From Desulfosoma sp. (GTDB lineage: Bacteria > Desulfobacterota > Syntrophobacteria > Syntrophobacterales > DSM-9756): a stretch of DNA of 64,000 nucleotides. Shown piece after piece: positions 44,590-54,898 of this stretch. The stretch lies in contig JBBFKY010000013.1 of NCBI GenBank assembly GCA_037481875.1, forward strand, positions 1-64,000, in the 5' to 3' direction. The number at the start of each line of letters is the position of its first letter. Positions within the stretch are counted from its first letter, which is position 1. Made by a program: the position numbers and the translations under genes. The notes beneath the pieces were generated by a model that was given only the letters and a program-made list of their open reading frames with translations, was not told the origin of the DNA and did no database searches.

Positions 44590-46296
44590 ATGGTGCCAAA
44601 CGACGGTTCGCCGACTTTTCCTACTGAATCCCTAAGGGTACCAGGATTTACCGAGGAAGGCCTTCGACTTTTCGAAGAAGTGCAAAGTGTGGTTCGTGAA
44701 AAGAACCTTCTGGCCTACAAGGAAAAGACGCCTCTTTTATGGGTTTTTTTCTTGGGAGGCACAGGAACCGGCAAGTCCACGGTTTTTGACGCCGTGTGTG
44801 GTGCAGCCGTGAGCGCCGTGGGAGCGGAAAGGCCCAAAACGGCGGGAGCCATCGGTTTTGTGCATGCGCAAGCGGTCTTTGAGCCCGGCTTTCCCTTTCC
44901 GGAATTTCGTTTCATCAAGCATCCTCTGGATCCGTCCCATGGCTTGTCTCCTTTACTCGGGGAACCGGGTGTGATTCATCTCTGGGTTCATGATCTTCTG
45001 GAATGGGCTTCTGTGATCTTGGTGGACACACCCGATGTGGACAGTGTGGAGGTGGCCAACCGAAAACTGGTGGAAACCTTGTGGCGCTTGGCGGATCTGG
45101 TGGTGTTTGTGACGAGTCAAGAAAAGTACGCCGACGAGGTGCCGTCGAAGTTTTTAAAGAAGATCGTGGAAGAAGGCACGGACGTTCTGGTGGTGTGCAA
45201 CAAGTTAGGGGGAGAATTTCAGGAGACGGACATTCGCGAAATTTTGGAAAAGGAAACACGGATTCCTGAAGGAGCTCTGTGGCTTCTGCCTTTTATGGCC
45301 ACCAATCCTCTTCAGGGTTTGCCGCGGGATCCGGCATTTCTAGCTTTTTCCAGGACTCTCAAGAACAAGCTGGAGCAAGAGGAAGCCACCCGAAGGCGCG
45401 CCTCTTGGATATCCATGAGGAAGAAGTCCCTGAAGCATCGTATGGAAAAGGTTTTGGACGGTATCTCCGCAGAGCTGCATCAGGCGCACCGATGGAAAGA
45501 GCAGCTTCGGCGTTATGGCGAAGAGGCCGTGGCTCAGATCATCGAAGATCAGCACAGCCGTTTTTCTTCCGAAACCCGATCCTATCTGCAGGCGGAAATT
45601 CGCGATTTGTTTTCCCGCTACGATCTTTTGGCGGGTCCGAGGCGCTGGTTGTCCCGATGGGTTACGGCACCTTTGCGCCTTTTGGGGCTCAAGTCTTCCG
45701 AACCGACCCCCGATCGTGGCGAAGCTCTGCAAAGGATCAAGAACCGTATTCACTTGGGGGGTATTCAGGCCGCTATTCAACGTTATGGACGAAAGGTGCT
45801 GGAAGAGACAGTGCCGGACCGGCCCGAAAGCCCCATTCATCAGGCCGTGACAAAGCCTGGGGTACTCATGACGCCCGAAGAAGTGGCTGAACATGTCTAT
45901 CGGGAACAGGAACTTCTTATTCAGTGGTTGGAAAAGGTCTTTCTGGATCTGGCTCGAGACATTCCCAAGGGGAAAAAGTGGGGTATTTATTCCACTTCGG
46001 TCCTTTGGGGACTCTTGATTCTCAGTCTGGAAGTGGCGGTGGGCGGAGGGTTGTCGGTCGTGGATGCCGTCGTGGATGCCGCCATCGCTCCGTTTGTCAC
46101 CAAAGGGGCCGTGGAACTCTTCGCTTACACGGAAATTCAAAAAATCGCACGGCAGCTCTCCGAAAAATACCGGGCCAGCCTTGTTTCCGTGGTCGAAGCG
46201 CAAAAGCGCCGTTTTGAAGCATGCTTGGAACCTCTGATGCCTTCCGCGGAAGCCGTGGAAACATGGCGTCGTTGGACCCATGACATTCGAGTGTAG
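44590..46296 (+). CDS. Large dynamin-like/TRAFAC GTPase 1
   Basis: A 568-residue GTPase. The G1 loop GGTGTGKSTV is at 56-65, the switch G3 motif VDTPDVDS near 144 and G4 CNKL near 203 (NKxx with the specificity residue not canonical). A long helical region follows and a hydrophobic stretch (about 462-510, including VLWGLLILSLEVAVGGGL) near the C-terminus could dip into the membrane. This layout resembles bacterial dynamin-like and Era/YfjP-type GTPases. Next to it lies a paralogue with the same plan, so they may form a hetero-oligomer. The exact role is unknown. Confidence 0.8.
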   Translation: MVPNDGSPTFPTESLRVPGFTEEGLRLFEEVQSVVREKNLLAYKEKTPLLWVFFLGGTGTGKSTVFDAVCGAAVSAVGAERPKTAGAIGFVHAQAVFEPGFPFPEFRFIKHPLDPSHGLSPLLGEPGVIHLWVHDLLEWASVILVDTPDVDSVEVANRKLVETLWRLADLVVFVTSQEKYADEVPSKFLKKIVEEGTDVLVVCNKLGGEFQETDIREILEKETRIPEGALWLLPFMATNPLQGLPRDPAFLAFSRTLKNKLEQEEATRRRASWISMRKKSLKHRMEKVLDGISAELHQAHRWKEQLRRYGEEAVAQIIEDQHSRFSSETRSYLQAEIRDLFSRYDLLAGPRRWLSRWVTAPLRLLGLKSSEPTPDRGEALQRIKNRIHLGGIQAAIQRYGRKVLEETVPDRPESPIHQAVTKPGVLMTPEEVAEHVYREQELLIQWLEKVFLDLARDIPKGKKWGIYSTSVLWGLLILSLEVAVGGGLSVVDAVVDAAIAPFVTKGAVELFAYTEIQKIARQLSEKYRASLVSVVEAQKRRFEACLEPLMPSAEAVETWRRWTHDIRV

Positions 46297-46540
46297 GAAG
46301 ATGACACTGTGTGGATTAAGGAGCATGTCCCGTAACGGTCGCCCCCATCGGAGCGCGGGTGAGCCGGCGGCGCACATGGCGGGTTAGACTCCCGGCCTTT
46401 CAAAAAACAGCCCAATTCCCCTTTCTAGGGGCGAGGCGCCGGCTAATCCCTGCTTCGAAACGGTATAAGAGATCTTGGGATTGCGAGTTCCCGTTCATGC
46501 GCCTGAAGCGAAAAGGATACTGAAGACTCAAGGAAGCCGT
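46297..46540. repeat. Short gap with repeat fragments
   Basis: GAGCGCGGGTGAGCC (about 46352) and a family C fragment CTAGGGGCGAGGCGCC (about 46426) lie in the 244 bases between the two GTPase genes. No gene seen. Confidence 0.45.
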
Positions 46541-48277
46541 ATGCTTGAGAAGAGACAGACTTTTTCCAATCTTGAAGATCTTTGGGGTCATCTCCATGAT
46601 GTGCATGCCCTGCTGACTTCGGGATCCTTTCTGCCCATCAAGGATGAAGATCGTCGGGTTCTGCAAAAGCGACTTCAGAAGATAGAGCACAAGCTGCATC
46701 AGCTTGAAGATCGATCGCTCCTCATTGGGCTTGTGGGCGGCACAGGGGTCGGCAAATCCACCTTGATGAACGTTCTGGCCCAAGAACCCATCGCTTCCGT
46801 AAGTCACCGAAGGCCGCATACGGACCGAGTCTTGCTTTATCGGCATGTTCACTGTGTGGTGCCCGGAACCCTTAAGTCCCTAGACGGCATCATGACTGAA
46901 GTGGTCCACGAAGCCGAAGCCGCCAGGCACATGATTATGGCCGACCTTCCTGATTTCGACAGCCTAGTTCAAGAGCACCGACAACGGGTTTTGGCGTTCA
47001 TGGAACACTTAGACCTGGTGTTGTGGGTGACAACGCCGGAAAAATACGCCGACGGCCGCTTTTACGAAATGCTTCGGGAAGCACCCAAATCTCGAGAAAA
47101 CTTCGCCTTTGTTCTTAACAAAGCGGACCTTCTGTTTTCCGAATCGGACGCAGCCGCCTTTTCCGAAGATCTTCTCAAGGTGGTTCGTTCCTTTGAGCGG
47201 CTCGTGCGGGAAAGTGGAGTCAAGGATCCAGTCCTTTATGTCATTTCCGCTGGAGAAGTTTTGCAGGGATCACCTCTTTCGCCCTGGAATCAGTTTCCTT
47301 TTTTGCGCCGCTGGGTGTTTAGGGAGCGGAACGCCAAAGAAATTCGGGCTATTAAAGAAGCCAATCTGGATGCTGAATTCCAAGCCTTGATCCTTGCCCT
47401 TCGTGAAGGAATGGAGCAGCTGGAGCGGGCCGTGCAGGCCTTGAACCTTCTTGAAAGTAGTGTTTTGGAGTCCGGGAGTCTTCAAGAGGCGGCTTCGGTG
47501 GTGCAAGGGGTCTTGAGTGATCTTCCTTTGGTGCATAACCTTTCCCAAAGCCTGCAGAATGCCGGTGATCTCAGCGGCGCTGCCGCTCTGTTGGCCTGGG
47601 TGCATCGCCTAGGAGATAAGGAGCCCGACGCGTCGCATGCTGCCGTCCTTTTGACGCGTGAAGTGACCTCGGCTCTTGAAAAACGTTTTCAGGAACATCT
47701 GGTCGCGATGCGGGACCAAAGCGTTATTTGGGCTCGACGAGAAGGATTGGCGGAACCTCTTCGAGGGGAACTTCTGGAAAGGCTGCATGAATCCTTGGAT
47801 CGGATTTCCATCGCGAAAGAAGTTCGAGAAGCCGTCACCTTTGCTATTATTCAGGCCCAGAAACAAGGCGTAGCTTTCATGCGTCGTCGCCAAAGGCTGT
47901 GGAGCTTTATGATCACAACCTTGTTCCTGCTTGCCCTAGGAGGACAGGAAGCTTGGCGGGTCGCTTTGGCCGATCCGGGCATGACGTCCTCAGTGGCCCT
48001 GGTGGCCGCCATGGTGGAAAAGCTTTTCAGCGGCCAGGGTCTGGCGGCTTTGGGTTCATGGGCTTTTCTACAGCTGGTGGTGGGAGCTCGATTTTATCGA
48101 GAATACAAGAAATCCTTGCAGCAGCGCAGCGAAGCGATTATAGACACGCTGCAATCGGCTCTGGAGCAGGTGTTTCGCCAAGCCATGGAACAACACCTTG
48201 AGGTGATCCGCCGGTGCCGAGAAGAAATGAAAGAAAGGCTTGCCGTCATGGGCCGCTTGGGCAAGAGTGCTTCTTAG
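46541..48277 (+). CDS. Large dynamin-like/TRAFAC GTPase 2
   Basis: A 578-residue GTPase with G1 GGTGVGKST at 66-74, G3 ADLPDFDSL and G4 NKAD. The helical C-terminal half carries two hydrophobic stretches (WSFMITTLFLLALGG and LAALGSWAFLQLVVGARF) that look like a membrane hairpin, followed by a terminal coiled coil. The start at 46541 has AAGGA 6 bases upstream; the frame is open from 46475. It shares plan and the DxPDxDS switch with GTPase 1 but is diverged in sequence. Confidence 0.82.
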   Translation: MLEKRQTFSNLEDLWGHLHDVHALLTSGSFLPIKDEDRRVLQKRLQKIEHKLHQLEDRSLLIGLVGGTGVGKSTLMNVLAQEPIASVSHRRPHTDRVLLYRHVHCVVPGTLKSLDGIMTEVVHEAEAARHMIMADLPDFDSLVQEHRQRVLAFMEHLDLVLWVTTPEKYADGRFYEMLREAPKSRENFAFVLNKADLLFSESDAAAFSEDLLKVVRSFERLVRESGVKDPVLYVISAGEVLQGSPLSPWNQFPFLRRWVFRERNAKEIRAIKEANLDAEFQALILALREGMEQLERAVQALNLLESSVLESGSLQEAASVVQGVLSDLPLVHNLSQSLQNAGDLSGAAALLAWVHRLGDKEPDASHAAVLLTREVTSALEKRFQEHLVAMRDQSVIWARREGLAEPLRGELLERLHESLDRISIAKEVREAVTFAIIQAQKQGVAFMRRRQRLWSFMITTLFLLALGGQEAWRVALADPGMTSSVALVAAMVEKLFSGQGLAALGSWAFLQLVVGARFYREYKKSLQQRSEAIIDTLQSALEQVFRQAMEQHLEVIRRCREEMKERLAVMGRLGKSAS

Positions 48278-48389
48278 AAGGCTGTTCCACAGCCAGGGCG
48301 GCTGATGGTTTTCCTGGGGACGCGGAGCTCCAGGAAACAGGCGGGAAATGTGAGGGCGTGCGGGTCACGATTTTTTTGAGGACGGATCT

Positions 48390-48605
48390 ATGTCTTTACC
48401 GCTGAAGATTCTCGTTTTGGCGACTCTTTTCGTGCTTCCCATGGTTCCTACTTTTTGGGCCATTCAAGAGATTCCCAGGCGTCAGTTTCGCAGCCGAAGG
48501 CGCAAGATGGTCTGGTTTGCCGTGGTGGCCACGGTGCCGTGCCTCGGAGCGATCCTCTATTGGGCTTTGGAAAGACGCCATACGACACCGATCATGGCTG
48601 CGTAA
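48390..48605 (+). CDS. Small two-helix membrane protein (PLDc_N-like)
   Basis: A 71-residue protein with two membrane helices (LKILVLATLFVLPMVPTFWAI and VWFAVVATVPCLGAILYWAL) around a basic loop (PRRQFRSRRRK). It matches the phospholipase-D-nuclease N-terminal-like family of small membrane proteins. GAGG lies 8 bases before the ATG. It ends 17 bases before ppiD and may be part of that transcript. Confidence 0.7.
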   Translation: MSLPLKILVLATLFVLPMVPTFWAIQEIPRRQFRSRRRKMVWFAVVATVPCLGAILYWALERRHTTPIMAA

Positions 48606-48622
48606 AGGAGGATATACAGCTC

Positions 48623-50509
48623 ATGCTCACCGTTTTTCGTGAACATGCCGGCAGTTGGATCATCAAAGTCGCCCTTTTTGCCATCATCGTGGTTTTTATC
48701 TTTTGGGGCGGGTATTCGTATAAGTCCATGAAGGCCAGCCGTTTGGCGCGGGTTGGGGATGTTTATGTGACCTATGCCGACTACGAAAAGGCTTATGATC
48801 ATCTATTGGACATGTATCGGCGCCAGTTCGGCAACCAGATCACTCAGGAACTGCTGGAACGTCTCAATCTGAAACAACAGGCCCTGAATCTGCTCATTGA
48901 CCGAATCCTGATCACCCAAGCGGCCCATGTTTTGGGCTTGCATGCCGGACCGGAAGACATTCAAGCGGAGGTTCTGTCCATTCCCGCTTTTCAGGTGGAT
49001 GGACGGTTTGACAGGCAAAGGTATTTGTCGATTTTGCAGCATAACCGGCTCACCCCTCAGGTGTTTGAACAACAACTGGCTCAGGATCTGACCCTAAGGC
49101 GTGTGGAAGCCTTCGTCAAAGGCCAAGCCATGGTCAGTGACGTGGAAGTGGAGGCGGACCTACAGTATCGATTCAGCAAAATTCAGGTGGCTTACGCTCA
49201 GTTCGATCCCAAAAACTTTTTGGATAAGGTGACCGTGGATGAGGCTCAGATGACAGCCTTTTTTGAAAAAAACGCCGACCGCTACAAGGAGCCGGAAAAA
49301 AGGGTTTTGGTCTATGTGCCTTTTGTTTTGGATGAAGAACTGGGCGGCTTGGCCGTGACGGAAGACGAAATCCGCACCTATTACGAGGATCATCGCGAAA
49401 AGTTCCATCAGCAACACCAGGTCAAGGCTCGCCATATTCTTTTTCGCCTCAGCGAAGGAGCTAGCGAAGATGAAGTGAAAAAGACGGAAAGTGCCGCTCG
49501 AGCTGTTCTTGAAAAGGCGCGCAAAGGTGAAGATTTCGCCGCCTTGGCCAAGGCCCATTCCCAGGACGGGTCGGCCCAAGATGGAGGGGATCTGGGTTGG
49601 TTTAGCAAAGATCAAATGATTCCCGCCTTCGCTGAAGTAGCGTTTGCCATGAAACCTGGGGAAGTGAGTGATCTGGTGCGTACACCTTACGGGTTCCATA
49701 TCATCAAAGTGGAAGACGTTCGTCCTGAAGAGACGGTGCCTTTAGAAAAAGCCAAACCCCAGATTGAACTGAATCTCAAGCGGGAAAAAGCTCGAGATAT
49801 CGCCTATGATAAGGCTCGAGCCTTCGCCGATGCGGCCTATGCCGACGGCGATGTGGCCAAAGCCGCGCAGCGCCTTAACCGCGCTGTGGAAGCTCCCGAG
49901 AAAGCTTTTGCCGCCGGGGATTTGCTTCCCAAACTGGGGCAGGCTCCACAGGTCATAAAGGGTTTGTTCAGTCTTGGGGAAGGAGATGTTTCCGACGTGC
50001 TGGAATGGACCAACGGGTTTGTGGTGGGGCAGGTCAAGGCCATTCAACCGCCGCAGGTTCCTCCTTTGGAGCAGGTGAAAAGCCTTGTGGAACAAGACCT
50101 CAGGATGGAAAGGGCTCGAGAAGAAGCGGAAAAGGCGGCCAAGGCTTTCTTGGAAAAAGCGCGTTCCGTGGGAACTTTGGACAAAGTGAGCCAAGATGTT
50201 GCCGTTCAGGTAACCCAATGGTTTTCACGCACGGAACCGGACGATAAGTTGCGGCTCTGGGGAGAAGCCGCCGAAGCGGTGTTTCAATTGCAAAAACCTG
50301 GCGATATGCTTCAAAATCCCTTGTCTCACCAAGGAACTTTTCTCATTTGCCAACTTCTCGGCCGACAGAATCCGAACCCGGAAACGCTGGAAAAGGAACG
50401 GGAAAGTGCGCGAGCGCGCCTTACCCAAATCAAGCAGAACCAGCTTTGGCAGGCTTGGCTTGCCAAACAGCGTGCCATCGCCAAGGTGGAAATTCTTCAT
50501 GAACTGTAG
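48623..50509 (+). CDS. ppiD: PpiD/SurA-type peptidyl-prolyl isomerase (membrane anchored)
   Basis: A 628-residue periplasmic folding factor. The N-terminal helix (IIKVALFAIIVVFIFWGG, about 13-30) anchors it to the inner membrane. SurA_N-like chaperone segments (LNLLIDRILITQAAHVLGL) lead to a parvulin domain at about 266-360 (ARHILFRLSEGAS, SQDGSAQDGGDLGWF, YGFHIIKVEDV). A long C-terminal chaperone part with a second degenerate PPIase-like region follows. GGAGG 11 bases upstream favours the ATG at 48623 over earlier in-frame codons. Confidence 0.88.
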   Translation: MLTVFREHAGSWIIKVALFAIIVVFIFWGGYSYKSMKASRLARVGDVYVTYADYEKAYDHLLDMYRRQFGNQITQELLERLNLKQQALNLLIDRILITQAAHVLGLHAGPEDIQAEVLSIPAFQVDGRFDRQRYLSILQHNRLTPQVFEQQLAQDLTLRRVEAFVKGQAMVSDVEVEADLQYRFSKIQVAYAQFDPKNFLDKVTVDEAQMTAFFEKNADRYKEPEKRVLVYVPFVLDEELGGLAVTEDEIRTYYEDHREKFHQQHQVKARHILFRLSEGASEDEVKKTESAARAVLEKARKGEDFAALAKAHSQDGSAQDGGDLGWFSKDQMIPAFAEVAFAMKPGEVSDLVRTPYGFHIIKVEDVRPEETVPLEKAKPQIELNLKREKARDIAYDKARAFADAAYADGDVAKAAQRLNRAVEAPEKAFAAGDLLPKLGQAPQVIKGLFSLGEGDVSDVLEWTNGFVVGQVKAIQPPQVPPLEQVKSLVEQDLRMERAREEAEKAAKAFLEKARSVGTLDKVSQDVAVQVTQWFSRTEPDDKLRLWGEAAEAVFQLQKPGDMLQNPLSHQGTFLICQLLGRQNPNPETLEKERESARARLTQIKQNQLWQAWLAKQRAIAKVEILHEL

Positions 50510-50886
50510 TCGCCACATCCAATTCACGGGCGCTTTGAAAATGGAAACCTTCCTCCCGGTCCTCAACGACCTGTAGGGGCAAATCCAAGGATCCGCCAAA
50601 ACTCGCCACGAGGGCGCGTGGTCGCGGGGCGCACACGTCGGTGCGCCCCTACGGATTCGTGTCCTATCGCATTATCTCACAGCATCAGCCGGCAGGTTTG
50701 GTGTTGTGCTGTTTGCATAGAAATGTTTTGCCCAGGATGAAGACAGTGACTCATCCCCTTTTTTGCGGGTCCATGAGCCAAGCGCATGGCCTTTTCCATG
50801 GTTTCGGCATTGTCCGTGGGGAAGCTTCATAGCGTGTTTCCCCCCTTGAGAGCGTCCCCGGTGTTTTAGGTGATAACTCGCCGATT
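50510..50886. repeat. Gap with family A palindromes
   Basis: About 380 bases between convergent genes. GGGGCGCACACGTCGGTGCG (about 50622) forms a palindrome ending CGCCCCTAC and matches 54422; a degenerate member starts at about 50570. No gene seen. Confidence 0.6.
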
Positions 50887-52050
50887 TTAATGCACTTCCC
50901 GCAGGGCCTGGTCCAGGTCCTTTAGAAGATCTTCCGTATCTTCAATGCCTACGGAAAGTCGAATGAGCGACTCACGAATGCCCATGTTTTCTCTTTGCGC
51001 AGGGGAAACAGAGGCATGGGAGGTTTCTGCGGGAAAACAGGCGAGAGATTCCACCCCTCCGAGGCTTACGGCCGGTTGAAAAAGAGTGAATCGTGCCATA
51101 ACGCGGTGAGCGGTTTCGGCGTTTCCTTTAGGTTCAAAGGAGAGCATGCCGCCGAACCCTCGCATCTGACGGACGGCGATGGCATGATCGCCATGTTCTG
51201 CAAGTCCTGGGTAGTAAACTCTTTCCACGCGAGAATCCCGAGCGAGAAAAGAAGCCACCGCCATCCCGTTGTGGTTGTGACGGGCGACGCGTAACGCCAA
51301 AGTCTTGAGCCCTCTTTCCAAAAGAAAGCAGTCATAGGGGCTCAAACTGGGTCCGTACAAGGACACTACTGAAGACACAGCGGCCAAAAGTTCGGCACGA
51401 CCCACGACGACGCCGCAACACAAGTCACTATGTCCGTTCAAATACTTCGTGCCGCTATGGACCACCAGATCAATCCCAAAGTCCAAAGGGTTTTGGTTGA
51501 TAGGCGTGGCAAAAGTGTTATCCACCACTGTGAGAACGCCGCGGGATCGAGCCAATTGTGCCAAAGCTTCCAAGTCCAAAATTTTCATTAAAGGGTTTGA
51601 AGGAGTTTCCACATAGATAAGGCGGGTTTCGGGACGTAAGGCTGCTTCAAAGTCCTCAATGCTTTGGGAATCCACCCACGAAACCTGAATCCCTCGACGT
51701 GGCAGTTCTTTTTGGGTCAAGCCTAAAGTCCCGCCGTAAAGGTCCCTCTGCAAAACCACATGGTCTCCGTTCTGACAAAAGGCCAGAAACACGCTGCTTA
51801 TGGCCGCCATACCGGAAGACACCACAATGCCGGCTTGGGCGTTTTCTAACGCAGCGATTTTTTCCGCTACAGCCATCTGGCCTGGAATGTTTTGATAACG
51901 CGGGTAAACCACATGCCCCAAAGGGCCGGGCACGCGGAACGCCGAGGACGCAAAGATGGGGGTGTTGACCCCGCCTGCCACTGTATCTGCAAAGGTGCCT
52001 GCATGGACACATCGTGTGGACAATCCCCAATCCCATCTGGCTTTGTCCAT
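50887..52050 (-). CDS. Trans-sulfuration PLP enzyme (cystathionine gamma-synthase/lyase family)
   Basis: A 387-residue Cys/Met-metabolism PLP enzyme. The family motifs VSSGMAAISSVFLAF, YVETPSNPLMKILD, VVDNTFATPINQNPLDFG and the Schiff-base lysine in VVHSGTKYLNGHSD are all present. Sequence alone does not separate cystathionine gamma-synthase (MetB), beta-lyase, O-acetylhomoserine sulfhydrylase and methionine gamma-lyase. It follows transketolase after 33 bases on the same strand. Confidence 0.87.
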   Translation of the reverse strand: MDKARWDWGLSTRCVHAGTFADTVAGGVNTPIFASSAFRVPGPLGHVVYPRYQNIPGQMAVAEKIAALENAQAGIVVSSGMAAISSVFLAFCQNGDHVVLQRDLYGGTLGLTQKELPRRGIQVSWVDSQSIEDFEAALRPETRLIYVETPSNPLMKILDLEALAQLARSRGVLTVVDNTFATPINQNPLDFGIDLVVHSGTKYLNGHSDLCCGVVVGRAELLAAVSSVVSLYGPSLSPYDCFLLERGLKTLALRVARHNHNGMAVASFLARDSRVERVYYPGLAEHGDHAIAVRQMRGFGGMLSFEPKGNAETAHRVMARFTLFQPAVSLGGVESLACFPAETSHASVSPAQRENMGIRESLIRLSVGIEDTEDLLKDLDQALREVH

Positions 52051-52083
52051 GATTTTTGATCCTTTCGTTTCTTTTGGAAAAGC

Positions 52084-54072
52084 TCAGGCGCCTACCCGTT
52101 CCACCACATTCAAAGCCGTAGCCACCACGTTTTCAACGTTGAAACCCAATTGTTTCATGAGCAAGGATCCAGGAGCCGAAGCTCCGAAACGGTCCAACCC
52201 GATGACAGCCCCGTAAGATCCAACCCATCGATGCCAGCCCATGGAAGATCCTGCCTCCACAGCGCATCGTGCAAGAATTTCGGGAGGCAGGACAGCGTTT
52301 CGGTATTCCTCCTCTTGCCGTTCAAAAATTTCCCAAGAGGGCATAGAAACCACGCGGGTTGGAATCCCTTTTTCGTGTTCCAGAACCTTTTGGGCTTGGA
52401 GAGCCAGATGGATTTCGGAGCCCGTGGCGATAAGGATGAGGCGGGGAGGTATGGCACTTTCCGAGAGCACATAGGCCCCTCTGGAGACACCTTCAAAGAT
52501 CTTGGCGCGGTCAAGATCCAAAATTGGCACATTTTGGCGTGTCAGAGCCAAGGCCGCAGGACCGTCCGTTTCCAGAGCGATCTTCCAGGCCGCTGCCGTT
52601 TCGTTGGCATCCCCGGGACGAAGGACCGTCAGGTTGGGAATGGCTCGAAGGGAAGCCAAATGTTCCACAGGCTGATGAGTGGGGCCGTCTTCGCCGACCC
52701 CGATGCTATCGTGAGTGAAAATGTAAATCACTTTGGTTTTCATGAGTGCCGCCAGACGAATGGCCGGGCGCATGTAATCGGCGAAAACAAGGAAAGTTCC
52801 CCCGTAGGGACGCACGCCGCCGTGCAGGGCCATGCCGTTAAGAATGGCGCCCATGGCATGTTCTCTTACGCCGAAATGCAGATTGCGGTCACCTCCCTGA
52901 GCCAGAAACGTCTTGTTGGACGGAGCCAGATCGGCGGATCCCCCCATGAGGTTTGTCACGGTTTGAGCCAATGCATTGAGAACGATACCGGAAGCATTGC
53001 GGGTCGCCATAGACCCTTTCGAAGCATCGAAGGTGGGAAGCGATTTTTCCCAGCCTTGCGGCAGTGTTCCGGAAAGATAGTTGTTCAGAAGAGTGGCTTC
53101 TTCGGGATAGGTTTCGGTATAGCGGGCTAAAAGAGCGTGCCATTGTTCTTGGAGCCTTTGTCCTTCAGGAACAGCCCTTCGCATGCTTTCACGAACATCT
53201 TCAGGCACGTGAAACGGTTGATCCGCAGGCCATCCGTAGCATTCCTTGGTCTTTTGCGCAGCCTCAGGACCTAAGGGTTCGCCGTGGCAGGCGGGATTGT
53301 TTTCTTTGGGACTGCCGTAGCCGATGAGAGTCCGGACGGCGATCAGGGAAGGACGATCAGCGACGCTTTTGGCCTTTACGATGGCCGCATCGATCGCTTC
53401 CAGATCGTTGCCGTCCGGGACGCGTTCCGTATGCCATCCATAAGCTTGAAAGCGTTGTAGCACGTCCTCCGTAAAGGTTAAGGCCGTATCCCCTTCGATG
53501 GTGATGTGATTGTCGTCATAGAGGTAAATAAGTTTTCCCAGTTTCCAGTGTCCCGCCAGAGAAGCCGCTTCCGAAGCAACACCTTCCATGAGGTCTCCGT
53601 CGGAAACCAGCCCATAGGTGTAGTGATCAACAATAGGAAACCCTGGCCGGTTGAACCTTTGGGCCAGCCACTTTTCCGCCAAAGCCATGCCGACACCCAT
53701 GGCAAAGCCTTGACCTAAAGGACCCGTGGTGCATTCAACTCCGGGTGTCAGACCGTATTCGGGATGCCCAGGAGTTTTGCTGTTCCATTGGCGGAAATTT
53801 TTGAGTTCTTCCAGGCTGAGATCATAGCCCGTCAAATGGAGCAAGGCATAAAGGAGGGCGGATCCGTGTCCTGCGGACAAAATGAATCGGTCTCGGTTTG
53901 CCCAAAAAGGATTCAAGGGATTATGGCGAAGATGGCGGCTCCACAACACATAGGCCATGGGTGCTGCCCCTAAAGGAAGTCCGGGATGGCCCGACTTGGC
54001 CTGTTCCACCATATCCACCGCCAAGAGCCGAAGGGTTGTTACGCACCGTTCATCCAGCTTGTCCGCTTGCAT
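52084..54072 (-). CDS. tkt: Transketolase
   Basis: A 662-residue thiamine-diphosphate transketolase that exchanges two-carbon units between sugar phosphates in the pentose phosphate pathway. Visible are [36 protein letters not shown], the cofactor motif GDGDLMEG...DDNHITIEG (with [11 protein letters not shown]), and [21 protein letters not shown] in the middle domain. AAGGAG 6 bases before the ATG fixes the start. Length is normal for the family. Confidence 0.95.
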   Translation of the reverse strand: MQADKLDERCVTTLRLLAVDMVEQAKSGHPGLPLGAAPMAYVLWSRHLRHNPLNPFWANRDRFILSAGHGSALLYALLHLTGYDLSLEELKNFRQWNSKTPGHPEYGLTPGVECTTGPLGQGFAMGVGMALAEKWLAQRFNRPGFPIVDHYTYGLVSDGDLMEGVASEAASLAGHWKLGKLIYLYDDNHITIEGDTALTFTEDVLQRFQAYGWHTERVPDGNDLEAIDAAIVKAKSVADRPSLIAVRTLIGYGSPKENNPACHGEPLGPEAAQKTKECYGWPADQPFHVPEDVRESMRRAVPEGQRLQEQWHALLARYTETYPEEATLLNNYLSGTLPQGWEKSLPTFDASKGSMATRNASGIVLNALAQTVTNLMGGSADLAPSNKTFLAQGGDRNLHFGVREHAMGAILNGMALHGGVRPYGGTFLVFADYMRPAIRLAALMKTKVIYIFTHDSIGVGEDGPTHQPVEHLASLRAIPNLTVLRPGDANETAAAWKIALETDGPAALALTRQNVPILDLDRAKIFEGVSRGAYVLSESAIPPRLILIATGSEIHLALQAQKVLEHEKGIPTRVVSMPSWEIFERQEEEYRNAVLPPEILARCAVEAGSSMGWHRWVGSYGAVIGLDRFGASAPGSLLMKQLGFNVENVVATALNVVERVGA

Positions 54073-54898
54073 GTCTTGCTCCTTGTCGCCACCGATATGC
54101 TACCCCGAAATTCCAGACACAGCCCATAAATTCCCCGCACTGGTGCCTCACCTGAAACACAATGTCAAGTCACCACATGAGCATGCCGCAAAAACAGCAG
54201 CCCGTGATCTTTTGCATGGAGGCGGACTGTTTTGTTTGCACTGAAAAAATTGAACATGCCTCAACGCAAAATGCACCCTGATCTTTTATGGGCAGCCCCA
54301 CATGTCCGCTTCGGAACCTCCACCCTGTACGGTCCTTCACGTCGGGTTGTGCAGGTTCCCCAACATCCGTAGGGCCGGAACCCGTCTGTCCGTCCCGTCT
54401 TCCGCCACCTACAGTGGGTTTCGGGGCGCACACATCGGTGCGCCCCTACAGAATCGTGTGGTTTCCCCTCGGCATGAACAGATTTTCGGCCACGCCATGG
54501 ATTCCTCCTTGGAAACACTCCCTGCGGGGTAAATTCTATGTCAGCCGAGAAACAAACCCCTGTAAGGACGGAACGATGGATTCGTGCCAGAACCTTAACC
54601 CTATATGGTCCTTCTCTTCGGCCTGCGCGAGTTCTCCAACATCCGTAGGGACGGACCCGTATGTCCTTCTCGGAATCCCCTGGTATGGGTCGGGTCATAC
54701 GGGTCACACACCGGTGTCCCCTCACCGATTGGTTTTGGGCGCAAAGTTTCGGGTTGTCCTGCAGTATCAATGCGTCACCGTGAACATAAACGACCCCATC
54801 GGAATATTGACAACTTTCCGTCACATCAGGCATAAGCGATTTCGCTGTGCGTGTGGCGAAGCTTCCCTGTTTCCCTCCTTCCATCAGGAGCATGTTCC
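54073..54898. repeat. Gap with a duplicated repeat block
   Basis: About 825 bases without a gene. Two diverged copies of a block of about 170 bases (about 54311-54480 and 54590-54760) share the order CCCTxTAxGGTCCTTC, CCAACATCCGTAGGGxCGGA, xCCCGTxTGTCC, then a CACAxCGGTG palindrome. The first copy includes a perfect family A palindrome (GGGGCGCAC...GTGCGCCCC, about 54422-54446). Confidence 0.6.
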
